From Sabellastarte sp. h YS-2021 (lineage: Eukaryota; Annelida; Polychaeta; Sabellida; Sabellidae), in the NCBI GenBank assembly GCA_964017235.1, contig OZ024931.1, positions 135,472,033 to 135,536,032 of the forward strand: a stretch of DNA of 64,000 nucleotides, given 5' to 3'. Made by a program: the position numbers and the translations under genes. Each line of letters starts with the position of its first letter. Positions within the stretch are counted from its first letter, which is position 1. The notes beneath the pieces were generated by a model, which worked only from the letters and a program-made list of their open reading frames with translations, had not been told where the DNA came from and did no database searches. Below are positions 50,901 through 63,959 of the stretch, piece after piece.

Positions 50901-53900
50901 CATCAGAGAATAAAATTGCATTGGTCTGAACCACTCAAGAGCCGTATTAGGAATTTCAGTTTTCGGGGGGTGGGGCTGGTCTGGCCCCCCCTCATGGAGG
51001 TAATGTCAAGTATCTCATAATGTATCAAATCTGAAGCCAAAAATTAATTTCATTCATGTTTTGACAATAAAAGAGGACATTTTGGGCACATTTGGAACAT
51101 TACATCTCTGAACAGAAATTATATAACCCAAATAGGGCTGTTAAAATGGTCGAAAAAAGATGTAAATCAGCCCAAATGAGTAGCAAATGTTGGTCTATAA
51201 TCCTGAAATTTGGTCAGAATATAGTGTGCAACTAGCTAAATCTGACTGCACAGGTTTTAGAATTACATCTGATATAGCAGTGACTACTGGTGTGGTATTT
51301 GGACCCCAGCAGGCCTGTAATACGCCTGCTGGGGGGTGCATTAAGATGTACTCATTTCTTGCCCAATAAAGCAGATGTAAGGCTATAAACCATATTTTTT
51401 GCGAGTGTGGGAGCCACTAAGAGAGAATTAAGTAGTGTATTCCTTTAGAAATACACAACAAGCTCAAAATGCATGTCTTGGGAGTGCATGTAGCGAGGGT
51501 ACCACTAAATGGCAAATCAGTTCAAACCACCCCTTAAAGTAGTTGTATCTGGCTCAAATTTTCACAGAAAACTCAGTTTACATCAGAGAATAAAATTGCA
51601 TTGGTCTGAACCACTCAAGAGCCATATTAGGAATTTCAGTTTTCGGGGGGTGGGGCTGGTCTGGCCCCCCCTCATGGAGGTAATGTCAAGTATCTCATAA
51701 TGTATCAAATCTGAAGCCAAAAATTAATTTCATTCATGTTTTGACAATAAAAGAGGACATTTTGGGCACATTTGGAACATTACATCTCTGAACAGAAATT
51801 ATATAACCCAAATAGGGCTGTTAAAATGGTCGAAAAAAGATGTAAATCAGCCCAAATGAGTAGCAAATGTTGGTCTATAATCCTGAAATTTGGTCAGAAT
51901 ATAGTGTGCAACTAGCTAAATCTGACTGCACAGGTTTTAGAATTACATCTGATATAGCAGTGACTACTGGTGTGGTATTTGGACCCCAGCAGGCCTGTAA
52001 TACGCCTGCTGGGGGGTGCATTAAGATGTACTCATTTCTTGCCCAATAAGGCAGATGTAAGGCTATAAACCATATTTTTTGCGAGTGTGGGAGCCACTAA
52101 GAGAGAATTAAGTAGTGTATTCCTTTAGAAATACACAACAAGCTCAAAATGCATGTCTTGGGAGTGCATGTAGCGAGGGTACCACTAAATGGCAAATCAG
52201 TTCAAACCACCCCTTAAAGTAGTTGTATCTGGATCAAATTTTCACAGAAAACTCAGTTTATATCAGAGAATAAAATTGCATTGGTCTGAACCACTCAAGA
52301 GCCATATTAGGAATTTCAGTTTTCGGGGGGTGGGGCTGGTCTGGCCCCCCCTCATGGAGGTAATGTCAAGTATCTCATAATGTATCAAATCTGAAGCCAA
52401 AAATTAATTTCATTCATGTTTTGACAATAAAAGAGGACATTTTGGGCACATTTGGAACATTACATCTCTGAACAGAAATTATATAACCCAAATAGGGCTG
52501 TTAAAATGGTCGAAAAAAGATGTAAATCAGCCCAAATGAGTAGCAAATGTTGGTCTATAATCCTGAAATTTGGTCAGAATATAGTGTGCAACTAGCTAAA
52601 TCTGACTGCACAGGTTTTAGAATTACATCTGATATAGCAGTGACTACTGGTGTGGTATTTGGACCCCAGCAGGCCTGTAATACGCCTGCTGGGGGGTGCA
52701 TTAAGATGTACTCATTTCTTGCCCAATAAGGCAGATGTAAGGCTATAAACCATATTTTTTGCGAGTGTGGGAGCCACTAAGAGAGAATTAAGTAGTGTAT
52801 TCCTTTAGAAATACACAACAAGCTCAAAATGCATGTCTTGGGAGTGCATGTAGCGAGGGTACCACTAAATGGCAAATCAGTTCAAACCACCCCTTAAAGT
52901 AGTTGTATCTGGATCAAATTTTCACAGAAAACTCAGTTTACATCAGAGAATAAAATTGCATTGGTCTGAACCACTCAAGAGCCATATTAGGAATTTCAGT
53001 TTTCGGGGGGTGGGGCTGGTCTGGCCCCCCCTCATGGAGGTAATGTCAAGTATCTCATAATGTATCAAATCTGAAGCCAAAAATTAATTTCATTCATGTT
53101 TTGACAATAAAAGAGGACATTTTGGGCACATTTGGAACATTACATCTCTGAACAGAAATTATATAACCCAAATAGGGCTGTTCAAATGGTCGAAAAAAGA
53201 TGTAAATCAGCCCAAATGAGTAGCAAATGTTGGTCTATAATCCTGAAATTTGGTCAGAATATAGTGTGCAACTAGCTAAATCTGACTGCACAGGTTTTAG
53301 AATTACATCTGATATAGCAGTGACTACTGGTGTGGTATTTGGACCCCAGCAGGCCTGTAATACGCCTGCTGGGGGGTGCATTAAGATGTACTCATTTCTT
53401 GCCCAATAAAGCAGATGTAAGGCTATAAACCATATTTTTTGCGAGTGTGGGAGCCACTAAGAGAGAATTAAGTAGTGTATTCCTTTAGAAATACACAACA
53501 AGCTCAAAATGCATGTCTTGGGAGTGCATGTAGCGAGGGTACCACTAAATGGCAAATCAGTTCAAACCACCCCTTAAAGTAGTTGTATCTGGCTCAAATT
53601 TTCACAGAAAACTCAGTTTATATCAGAGAATAAAATTGCATTGGTCTGAACCACTCAAGAGCCATATTAGGAATTTCAGTTTTCGGGGGGTGGGGCTGGT
53701 CTGGCCCCCCCTCATGGAGGTAATGTCAAGTATCTCATAATGTATCAAATCTGAAGCCAAAAATTAATTTCATTCATGTTTTGACAATAAAAGAGGACAT
53801 TTTGGGCACATTTGGAACATTACATCTCTGAACAGAAATTATATAACCCAAATAGGGCTGTTAAAATGGTCGAAAAAAGATGTAAATCAGCCCAAATGAG

Positions 53901-56900
53901 TAGCAAATGTTGGTCTATAATCCTGAAATTTGGTCAGAATATAGTGTGCAACTAGCTAAATCTGACTGCACAGGTTTTAGAATTACATCTGATATAGCAG
54001 TGACTACTGGTGTGGTATTTGGACCCCAGCAGGCCTGTAATACGCCTGCTTGGGGGTGCATTAAGATGTACTCATTTCTTGCCCAATAAGGCAGATGTAA
54101 GGCTATAAACCATATTTTTTGCGAGTGTGGGAGCCACTAAGAGAGAATTAAGTAGTGTATTCCTTTAGAAATACACAACAAGCTCAAAATGCATGTCTTG
54201 GGAGTGCATGTAGCGAGGGTACCACTAAATGGCAAATCAGTTCAAACCACCCCTTAAAGTAGTTGTATCTGGATCAAATTTTCACAGAAAACTCAGTTTA
54301 CATCAGAGAATAAAATTGCATTGGTCTGAACCACTCAAGAGCCATATTAGGAATTTCAGTTTTCGGGGGGTGGGGCTGGTCTGGCCCCCCCTCATGGAGG
54401 TAATGTCAAGTATCTCATAATGTATCAAATCTGAAGTCAAAAATTAATTTCATTCATGTTTTGACAATAAAAGAGGACATTTTGGGCACATTTGGAACAT
54501 TACATCTCTGAACAGAAATTATATAACCCAAATAGGGCTGTTAAAATGGTCGAAAAAAGATGTAAATCAGCCCAAATGAGTAGCAAATGTTGGTCTATAA
54601 TCCTGAAATTTGGTCAGAATATAGTGTGCAACTAGCTAAATCTGACTGCACAGGTTTTAGAATTACATCTGATATAGCAGTGACTACTGGTGTGGTATTT
54701 GGACCCCAGCAGGCCTGTAATACGCCTGCTGGGGGGTGCATTAAGATGTACTCATTTCTTGCCCAATAAAGCAGATGTAAGGCTATAAACCATATTTTTT
54801 GCGAGTGTGGGAGCCACTAAGAGAGAATTAAGTAGTGTATTCCTTTAGAAATACACAACAAGCTCAAAATGCATGTCTTGGGAGTGCATGTAGCGAGGGT
54901 ACCACTAAATGGCAAATCAGTTCAAACCACCCCTTAAAGTAGTTGTATCTGGCTCAAATTTTCACAGAAAACTCAGTTTACATCAGAGAATAAAATTGCA
55001 TTGGTCTGAACCACTCAAGAGCCATATTAGGAATTTCAGTTTTCGGGGGGTGGGGCTGGTCTGGCCCCCCCCTCATGGAGGTAATGTCAAGTATCTCATA
55101 ATGTATCAAATCTGAAGCCAAAAATTAATTTCATTCATGTTTTGACAATAAAAGAGGACATTTTGGGCACATTTGGAACATTACATCTCTGAACAGAAAT
55201 TATATAACCCAAATAGGGCTGTTAAAATGGTCGAAAAAAGATGTAAATCAGCCCAAATGAGTAGCAAATGTTGGTCTATAATCCTGAAATTTGGTCAGAA
55301 TATAGTGTGCAACTAGCTAAATCTGACTGCACAGGTTTTAGAATTACATCTGATATAGCAGTGACTACTGGTGTGGTATTTGGACCCCAGCAGGCCTGTA
55401 ATACGCCTGCTGGGGGGTGCATTAAGATGTACTCATTTCTTGCCCAATAAGGCAGATGTAAGGCTATAAACCATATTTTTTGCGAGTGTGGGAGCCACTA
55501 AGAGAGAATTAAGTAGTGTATTCCTTTAGAAATACACAACAAGCTCAAAATGCATGTCTTGGGAGTGCATGTAGCGAGGGTACCACTAAATGGCAAATCA
55601 GTTCAAACCACCCCTTAAAGTAGTTGTATCTGGATCAAATTTTCACAGAAAACTCAGTTTACATCAGAGAATAAAATTGCATTGGTCTGAACCACTCAAG
55701 AGCCATATTAGGAATTTCAGTTTTCGGGGGGTGGGGCTGGTCTGGCCCCCCCTCATGGAGGTAATGTCAAGTATCTCATAATGTATCAAATCTGAAGCCA
55801 AAAATTAATTTCATTCATGTTTTGACAATAAAAGAGGACATTTTGGGCACATTTGGAACATTACATCTCTGAACAGAAATTATATAACCCAAATAGGGCT
55901 GTTAAAATGGTCGAAAAAAGATGTAAATCAGCCCAAATGAGTAGCAAATGTTGGTCTATAATCCTGAAATTTGGTCAGAATATAGTGTGCAACTAGCTAA
56001 ATCTGACTGCACAGGTTTTAGAATTACATCTGATATAGCAGTGACTACTGGTGTGGTATTTGGACCCCAGCAGGCCTGTAATACGCCTGCTGGGGGGTGC
56101 ATTAAGATGTACTCATTTCTTGCCCAATAAAGCAGATGTAAGGCTATAAACCATATTTTTTGCGAGTGTGGGAGCCACTAAGAGAGAATTAAGTAGTGTA
56201 TTCCTTTAGAAATACACAACAAGCTCAAAATGCATGTCTTGGGAGTGCATGTAGCGAGGGTACCACTAAATGGCAAATCAGTTCAAACCACCCCTTAAAG
56301 TAGTTGTATCTGGCTCAAATTTTCACAGAAAACTCAGTTTACATCAGAGAATAAAATTGCATTGGTCTGAACCACTCAAGAGCCATATTAGGAATTTCAG
56401 TTTTCGGGGGGTGGGGCTGGTCTGGCCCCCCCTCATGGAGGTAATGTCAAGTATCTCATAATGTATCAAATCTGAAGCCAAAAATTAATTTCATTCATGT
56501 TTTGACAATAAAAGAGGACATTTTGGGCACATTTGGAACATTACATCTCTGAACAGAAATTATATAACCCAAATAGGGCTGTTAAAATGGTCGAAAAAAG
56601 ATGTAAATCAGCCCAAATGAGTAGCAAATGTTGGTCTATAATCCTGAAATTTGGTCAGAATATAGTGTGCAACTAGCTAAATCTGACTGCACAGGTTTTA
56701 GAATTACATCTGATATAGCAGTGACTACTGGTGTGGTATTTGGACCCCAGCAGGCCTGTAATACGCCTGCTGGGGGGTGCATTAAGATGTACTCATTTCT
56801 TGCCCAATAAGGCAGATGTAAGGCTATAAACCATATTTTTTGCGAGTGTGGGAGCCACTAAGAGAGAATTAAGTAGTGTATTCCTTTAGAAATACACAAC

Positions 56901-57831
56901 AAGCTCAAAATGCATGTCTTGGGAGTGCATGTAGCGAGGGTACCACTAAATGGCAAATCAGTTCAAACCACCCCTTAAAGTAGTTGTATCTGGATCAAAT
57001 TTTCACAGAAAACTCAGTTTACATCAGAGAATAAAATTGCATTGGTCTGAACCACTCAAGAGCCATATTAGGAATTTCAGTTTTCGGGGGGTGGGGCTGG
57101 TCTGGCCCCCCCTCATGGAGGTAATGTCAAGTATCTCATAATGTATCAAATCTGAAGCCAAAAATTAATTTCATTCATGTTTTGACAATAAAAGAGGACA
57201 TTTTGGGCACATTTGGAACATTACATCTCTGAACAGAAATTATATAACCCAAATAGGGCTGTTAAAATGGTCGAAAAAAGATGTAAATCAGCCCAAATGA
57301 GTAGCAAATGTTGGTCTATAATCCTGAAATTTGGTCAGAATATAGTGTGCAACTAGCTAAATCTGACTGCACAGGTTTTAGAATTACATCTGATATAGCA
57401 GTGACTACTGGTGTGGTATTTGGACCCCAGCAGGCCTGTAATACGCCTGCTGGGGGGTGCATTAAGATGTACTCATTTCTTGCCCAATAAAGCAGATGTA
57501 AGGCTATAAACCATATTTTTTGCGAGTGTGGGAGCCACTAAGAGAGAATTAAGTAGTGTATTCCTTTAGAAATACACAACAAGCTCAAAATGCATGTCTT
57601 GGGAGTGCATGTAGCGAGGGTACCACTAAATGGCAAATCAGTTCAAACCACCCCTTAAAGTAGTTGTATCTGGCTCAAATTTTCACAGAAAACTCAGTTT
57701 ACATCAGAGAATAAAATTGCATTGGTCTGAACCACTCAAGAGCCATATTAGGAATTTCAGTTTTCGGGGGGTGGGGCTGGTCTGGCCCCCCCCTCATGGA
57801 GGTAATGTCAAGTATCTCATAATGTATCAAA
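44910..57831 (+). repeat. Domain IV: mostly dimeric HOR, period ~1360 bp (units 67-85)
   Basis: B units carry a G to A change at offset 341 (AATAAAGCAG): units 68, 70, 72, 74, 76, 79, 81, 83 and 85. A units carry C to A at offset 524 (GGATCAAAT): units 71, 73, 75, 77, 78, 80, 82 and 84. The alternation is broken once, where A-A occurs at 51710-53069. Units 67-70 alternate only the B marker and have TATATC. Unit 71 (47630) is a mosaic with the 5-G run of domain III. Private changes include GAGCCGTATT (unit 75, ~50944), GTTCAAATGG (unit 79, ~53183) and GAAGTCAAAA (unit 81, ~54437). Confidence 0.88.
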
Positions 57832-59873
57832 TCTGAAGCCAAAAATTAATTTCATTCATGTTTTGACAATAAAAGAGGACATTTTGGGCACATTTGGAAC
57901 ATTACATCTCTGAACAGAAATTATATAACCCAAATAGGGCTGTTAAAATGGTCGAAAAAAGATGTAAATCAGCCCAAATGAGTAGCAAATGTTGGTCTAT
58001 AATCCTGAAATTTGGTCAGAATATAGTGTGCAACTAGCTAAATCTGACTGCACAGGTTTTAGAATTACATCTGATATAGCAGTGACTACTGGTGTGGTAT
58101 TTGGACCCCAGCAGGCCTGTAATACGCCTGCTGGGGGGTGCATTAAGATGTACTCATTTCTTGCCCAATAAGGCAGATGTAAGGCTATAAACCATATTTT
58201 TTGCGAGTGTGGGAGCCACTAAGAGAGAATTAAGTAGTGTATTCCTTTAGAAATACACAACAAGCTCAAAATGCATGTCTTGGGAGTGCATGTAGCGAGG
58301 GTACCACTAAATGGCAAATCAGTTCAAACCACCCCTTAAAGTAGTTGTATCTGGATCAAATTTTCACAGAAAACTCAGTTTACATCAGAGAATAAAATTG
58401 CATTGGTCTGAACCACTCAAGAGCCATATTAGGAATTTCAGTTTTCGGGGGGTGGGGCTGGTCTGGCCCCCCCTCATGGAGGTAATGTCAAGTATCTCAT
58501 AATGTATCAAATCTGAAGCCAAAAATTAATTTCATTCATGTTTTGACAATAAAAGAGGACATTTTGGGCACATTTGGAACATTACATCTCTGAACAGAAA
58601 TTATATAACCCAAATAGGGCTGTTAAAATGGTCGAAAAAAGATGTAAATCAGCCCAAATGAGTAGCAAATGTTGGTCTATAATCCTGAAATTTGGTCAGA
58701 ATATAGTGTGCAACTAGCTAAATCTGACTGCACAGGTTTTAGAATTACATCTGATATAGCAGTGACTACTGGTGTGGTATTTGGACCCCAGCAGGCCTGT
58801 AATACGCCTGCTGGGGGGTGCATTAAGATGTACTCATTTCTTGCCCAATAAAGCAGATGTAAGGCTATAAACCATATTTTTTGCGAGTGTGGGAGCCACT
58901 AAGAGAGAATTAAGTAGTGTATTCCTTTAGAAATACACAACAAGCTCAAAATGCATGTCTTGGGAGTGCATGTAGCGAGGGTACCACTAAATGGCAAATC
59001 AGTTCAAACCACCCCTTAAAGTAGTTGTATCTGGCTCAAATTTTCACAGAAAACTCAGTTTACATCAGAGAATAAAATTGCATTGGTCTGAACCACTCAA
59101 GAGCCATATTAGGAATTTCAGTTTTCGGGGGGTGGGGCTGGTCTGGCCCCCCCCTCATGGAGGTAATGTCAAGTATCTCATAATGTATCAAATCTGAAGC
59201 CAAAAATTAATTTCATTCATGTTTTGACAATAAAAGAGGACATTTTGGGCACATTTGGAACATTACATCTCTGAACAGAAATTATATAACCCAAATAGGG
59301 CTGTTAAAATGGTCGAAAAAAGATGTAAATCAGCCCAAATGAGTAGCAAATGTTGGTCTATAATCCTGAAATTTGGTCAGAATATAGTGTGCAACTAGCT
59401 AAATCTGACTGCACAGGTTTTAGAATTACATCTGATATAGCAGTGACTACTGGTGTGGTATTTGGACCCCAGCAGGCCTGTAATACGCCTGCTGGGGGGT
59501 GCATTAAGATGTACTCATTTCTTGCCCAATAAGGCAGATGTAAGGCTATAAACCATATTTTTTGCGAGTGTGGGAGCCACTAAGAGAGAATTAAGTAGTG
59601 TATTCCTTTAGAAATACACAACAAGCTCAAAATGCATGTCTTGGGAGTGCATGTAGCGAGGGTACCACTAAATGGCAAATCAGTTCAAACCACCCCTTAA
59701 AGTAGTTGTATCTGGCTCAAATTTTCACAGAAAACTCAGTTTACATCAGAGAATAAAATTGCATTGGTCTGAACCACTCAAGAGCCATATTAGGAATTTC
59801 AGTTTTCGGGGGGTGGGGCTGGTCTGGCCCCCCCCTCATGGAGGTAATGTCAAGTATCTCATAATGTATCAAA
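57832..59873 (+). repeat. Three-unit HOR A-B-C, copy 1 (units 86-88)
   Basis: The order is A (GGATCAAAT, 7-C), B (AATAAAGCAG, 8-C), C (neither marker, 8-C); 2042 bp. The A and B units continue the domain IV alternation, and the added C unit starts the change from a dimeric to a trimeric period. Confidence 0.85.
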
Positions 59874-61916
59874 TCTGAAGCCAAAAATTAATTTCATTCA
59901 TGTTTTGACAATAAAAGAGGACATTTTGGGCACATTTGGAACATTACATCTCTGAACAGAAATTATATAACCCAAATAGGGCTGTTAAAATGGTCGAAAA
60001 AAGATGTAAATCAGCCCAAATGAGTAGCAAATGTTGGTCTATAATCCTGAAATTTGGTCAGAATATAGTGTGCAACTAGCTAAATCTGACTGCACAGGTT
60101 TTAGAATTACATCTGATATAGCAGTGACTACTGGTGTGGTATTTGGACCCCAGCAGGCCTGTAATACGCCTGCTGGGGGGTGCATTAAGATGTACTCATT
60201 TCTTGCCCAATAAGGCAGATGTAAGGCTATAAACCATATTTTTTGCGAGTGTGGGAGCCACTAAGAGAGAATTAAGTAGTGTATTCCTTTAGAAATACAC
60301 AACAAGCTCAAAATGCATGTCTTGGGAGTGCATGTAGCGAGGGTACCACTAAATGGCAAATCAGTTCAAACCACCCCTTAAAGTAGTTGTATCTGGATCA
60401 AATTTTCACAGAAAACTCAGTTTACATCAGAGAATAAAATTGCATTGGTCTGAACCACTCAAGAGCCATATTAGGAATTTCAGTTTTCGGGGGGTGGGGC
60501 TGGTCTGGCCCCCCCTCATGGAGGTAATGTCAAGTATCTCATAATGTATCAAATCTGAAGCCAAAAATTAATTTCATTCATGTTTTGACAATAAAAGAGG
60601 ACATTTTGGGCACATTTGGAACATTACATCTCTGAACAGAAATTATATAACCCAAATAGGGCTGTTAAAATGGTCGAAAAAAGATGTAAATCAGCCCAAA
60701 TGAGTAGCAAATGTTGGTCTATAATCCTGAAATTTGGTCAGAATATAGTGTGCAACTAGCTAAATCTGACTGCACAGGTTTTAGAATTACATCTGATATA
60801 GCAGTGACTACTGGTGTGGTATTTGGACCCCAGCAGGCCTGTAATACGCCTGCTGGGGGGTGCATTAAGATGTACTCATTTCTTGCCCAATAAAGCAGAT
60901 GTAAGGCTATAAACCATATTTTTTGCGAGTGTGGGAGCCACTAAGAGAGAATTAAGTAGTGTATTCCTTTAGAAATACACAACAAGCTCAAAATGCATGT
61001 CTTGGGAGTGCATGTAGCGAGGGTACCACTAAATGGCAAATCAGTTCAAACCACCCCTTAAAGTAGTTGTATCTGGCTCAAATTTTCACAGAAAACTCAG
61101 TTTACATCAGAGAATAAAATTGCATTGGTCTGAACCACTCAAGAGCCATATTAGGAATTTCAGTTTTCGGGGGGTGGGGCTGGTCTGGCCCCCCCCCTCA
61201 TGGAGGTAATGTCAAGTATCTCATAATGTATCAAATCTGAAGCCAAAAATTAATTTCATTCATGTTTTGACAATAAAAGAGGACATTTTGGGCACATTTG
61301 GAACATTACATCTCTGAACAGAAATTATATAACCCAAATAGGGCTGTTAAAATGGTCGAAAAAAGATGTAAATCAGCCCAAATGAGTAGCAAATGTTGGT
61401 CTATAATCCTGAAATTTGGTCAGAATATAGTGTGCAACTAGCTAAATCTGACTGCACAGGTTTTAGAATTACATCTGATATAGCAGTGACTACTGGTGTG
61501 GTATTTGGACCCCAGCAGGCCTGTAATACGCCTGCTGGGGGGTGCATTAAGATGTACTCATTTCTTGCCCAATAAGGCAGATGTAAGGCTATAAACCATA
61601 TTTTTTGCGAGTGTGGGAGCCACTAAGAGAGAATTAAGTAGTGTATTCCTTTAGAAATACACAACAAGCTCAAAATGCATGTCTTGGGAGTGCATGTAGC
61701 GAGGGTACCACTAAATGGCAAATCAGTTCAAACCACCCCTTAAAGTAGTTGTATCTGGCTCAAATTTTCACAGAAAACTCAGTTTACATCAGAGAATAAA
61801 ATTGCATTGGTCTGAACCACTCAAGAGCCATATTAGGAATTTCAGTTTTCGGGGGGTGGGGCTGGTCTGGCCCCCCCCTCATGGAGGTAATGTCAAGTAT
61901 CTCATAATGTATCAAA
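59874..61916 (+). repeat. Three-unit HOR A-B-C, copy 2 (units 89-91)
   Basis: Same order, but the B unit has a 9-C run (682 bp), giving 2043 bp. The 9-C in B is shared with the next copy and not with the previous one, so copies 2 and 3 are the closest relatives. Confidence 0.87.
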
Positions 61917-63959
61917 TCTGAAGCCAAAAATTAATTTCATTCATGTTTTGACAATAAAAGAGGACATTTTGGGCACATTTGGAACATTACATCTCTGAAC
62001 AGAAATTATATAACCCAAATAGGGCTGTTAAAATGGTCGAAAAAAGATGTAAATCAGCCCAAATGAGTAGCAAATGTTGGTCTATAATCCTGAAATTTGG
62101 TCAGAATATAGTGTGCAACTAGCTAAATCTGACTGCACAGGTTTTAGAATTACATCTGATATAGCAGTGACTACTGGTGTGGTATTTGGACCCCAGCAGG
62201 CCTGTAATACGCCTGCTGGGGGGTGCATTAAGATGTACTCATTTCTTGCCCAATAAGGCAGATGTAAGGCTATAAACCATATTTTTTGCGAGTGTGGGAG
62301 CCACTAAGAGAGAATTAAGTAGTGTATTCCTTTAGAAATACACAACAAGCTCAAAATGCATGTCTTGGGAGTGCATGTAGCGAGGGTACCACTAAATGGC
62401 AAATCAGTTCAAACCACCCCTTAAAGTAGTTGTATCTGGATCAAATTTTCACAGAAAACTCAGTTTACATCAGAGAATAAAATTGCATTGGTCTGAACCA
62501 CTCAAGAGCCATATTAGGAATTTCAGTTTTCGGGGGGTGGGGCTGGTCTGGCCCCCCCTCATGGAGGTAATGTCAAGTATCTCATAATGTATCAAATCTG
62601 AAGCCAAAAATTAATTTCATTCATGTTTTGACAATAAAAGAGGACATTTTGGGCACATTTGGAACATTACATCTCTGAACAGAAATTATATAACCCAAAT
62701 AGGGCTGTTAAAATGGTCGAAAAAAGATGTAAATCAGCCCAAATGAGTAGCAAATGTTGGTCTATAATCCTGAAATTTGGTCAGAATATAGTGTGCAACT
62801 AGCTAAATCTGACTGCACAGGTTTTAGAATTACATCTGATATAGCAGTGACTACTGGTGTGGTATTTGGACCCCAGCAGGCCTGTAATACGCCTGCTGGG
62901 GGGTGCATTAAGATGTACTCATTTCTTGCCCAATAAAGCAGATGTAAGGCTATAAACCATATTTTTTGCGAGTGTGGGAGCCACTAAGAGAGAATTAAGT
63001 AGTGTATTCCTTTAGAAATACACAACAAGCTCAAAATGCATGTCTTGGGAGTGCATGTAGCGAGGGTACCACTAAATGGCAAATCAGTTCAAACCACCCC
63101 TTAAAGTAGTTGTATCTGGCTCAAATTTTCACAGAAAACTCAGTTTACATCAGAGAATAAAATTGCATTGGTCTGAACCACTCAAGAGCCATATTAGGAA
63201 TTTCAGTTTTCGGGGGGTGGGGCTGGTCTGGCCCCCCCCCTCATGGAGGTAATGTCAAGTATCTCATAATGTATCAAATCTGAAGCCAAAAATTAATTTC
63301 ATTCATGTTTTGACAATAAAAGAGGACATTTTGGGCACATTTGGAACATTACATCTCTGAACAGAAATTATATAACCCAAATAGGGCTGTTAAAATGGTC
63401 GAAAAAAGATGTAAATCAGCCCAAATGAGTAGCAAATGTTGGTCTATAATCCTGAAATTTGGTCAGAATATAGTGTGCAACTAGCTAAATCTGACTGCAC
63501 AGGTTTTAGAATTACATCTGATATAGCAGTGACTACTGGTGTGGTATTTGGACCCCAGCAGGCCTGTAATACGCCTGCTGGGGGGTGCATTAAGATGTAC
63601 TCATTTCTTGCCCAATAAGGCAGATGTAAGGCTATAAACCATATTTTGTGCGAGTGTGGGAGCCACTAAGAGAGAATTAAGTAGTGTATTCCTTTAGAAA
63701 TACACAACAAGCTCAAAATGCATGTCTTGGGAGTGCATGTAGCGAGGGTACCACTAAATGGCAAATCAGTTCAAACCACCCCTTAAAGTAGTTGTATCTG
63801 GCTCAAATTTTCACAGAAAACTCAGTTTATATCAGAGAATAAAATTGCATTGGTCTGAACCACTCAAGAGCCATATTAGGAATTTCAGTTTTCGGGGGGT
63901 GGGGCTGGTCTGGCCCCCCCCTCATGGAGGTAATGTCAAGTATCTCATAATGTATCAAA
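61917..63959 (+). repeat. Three-unit HOR A-B-C, copy 3 (units 92-94)
   Basis: 2043 bp with A, B (9-C) and C (8-C). The C unit has two differences from its counterparts: TATATC at offset ~550 and ATATTTTGTGCG, a T to G change in the T-run near 63648. Confidence 0.87.
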
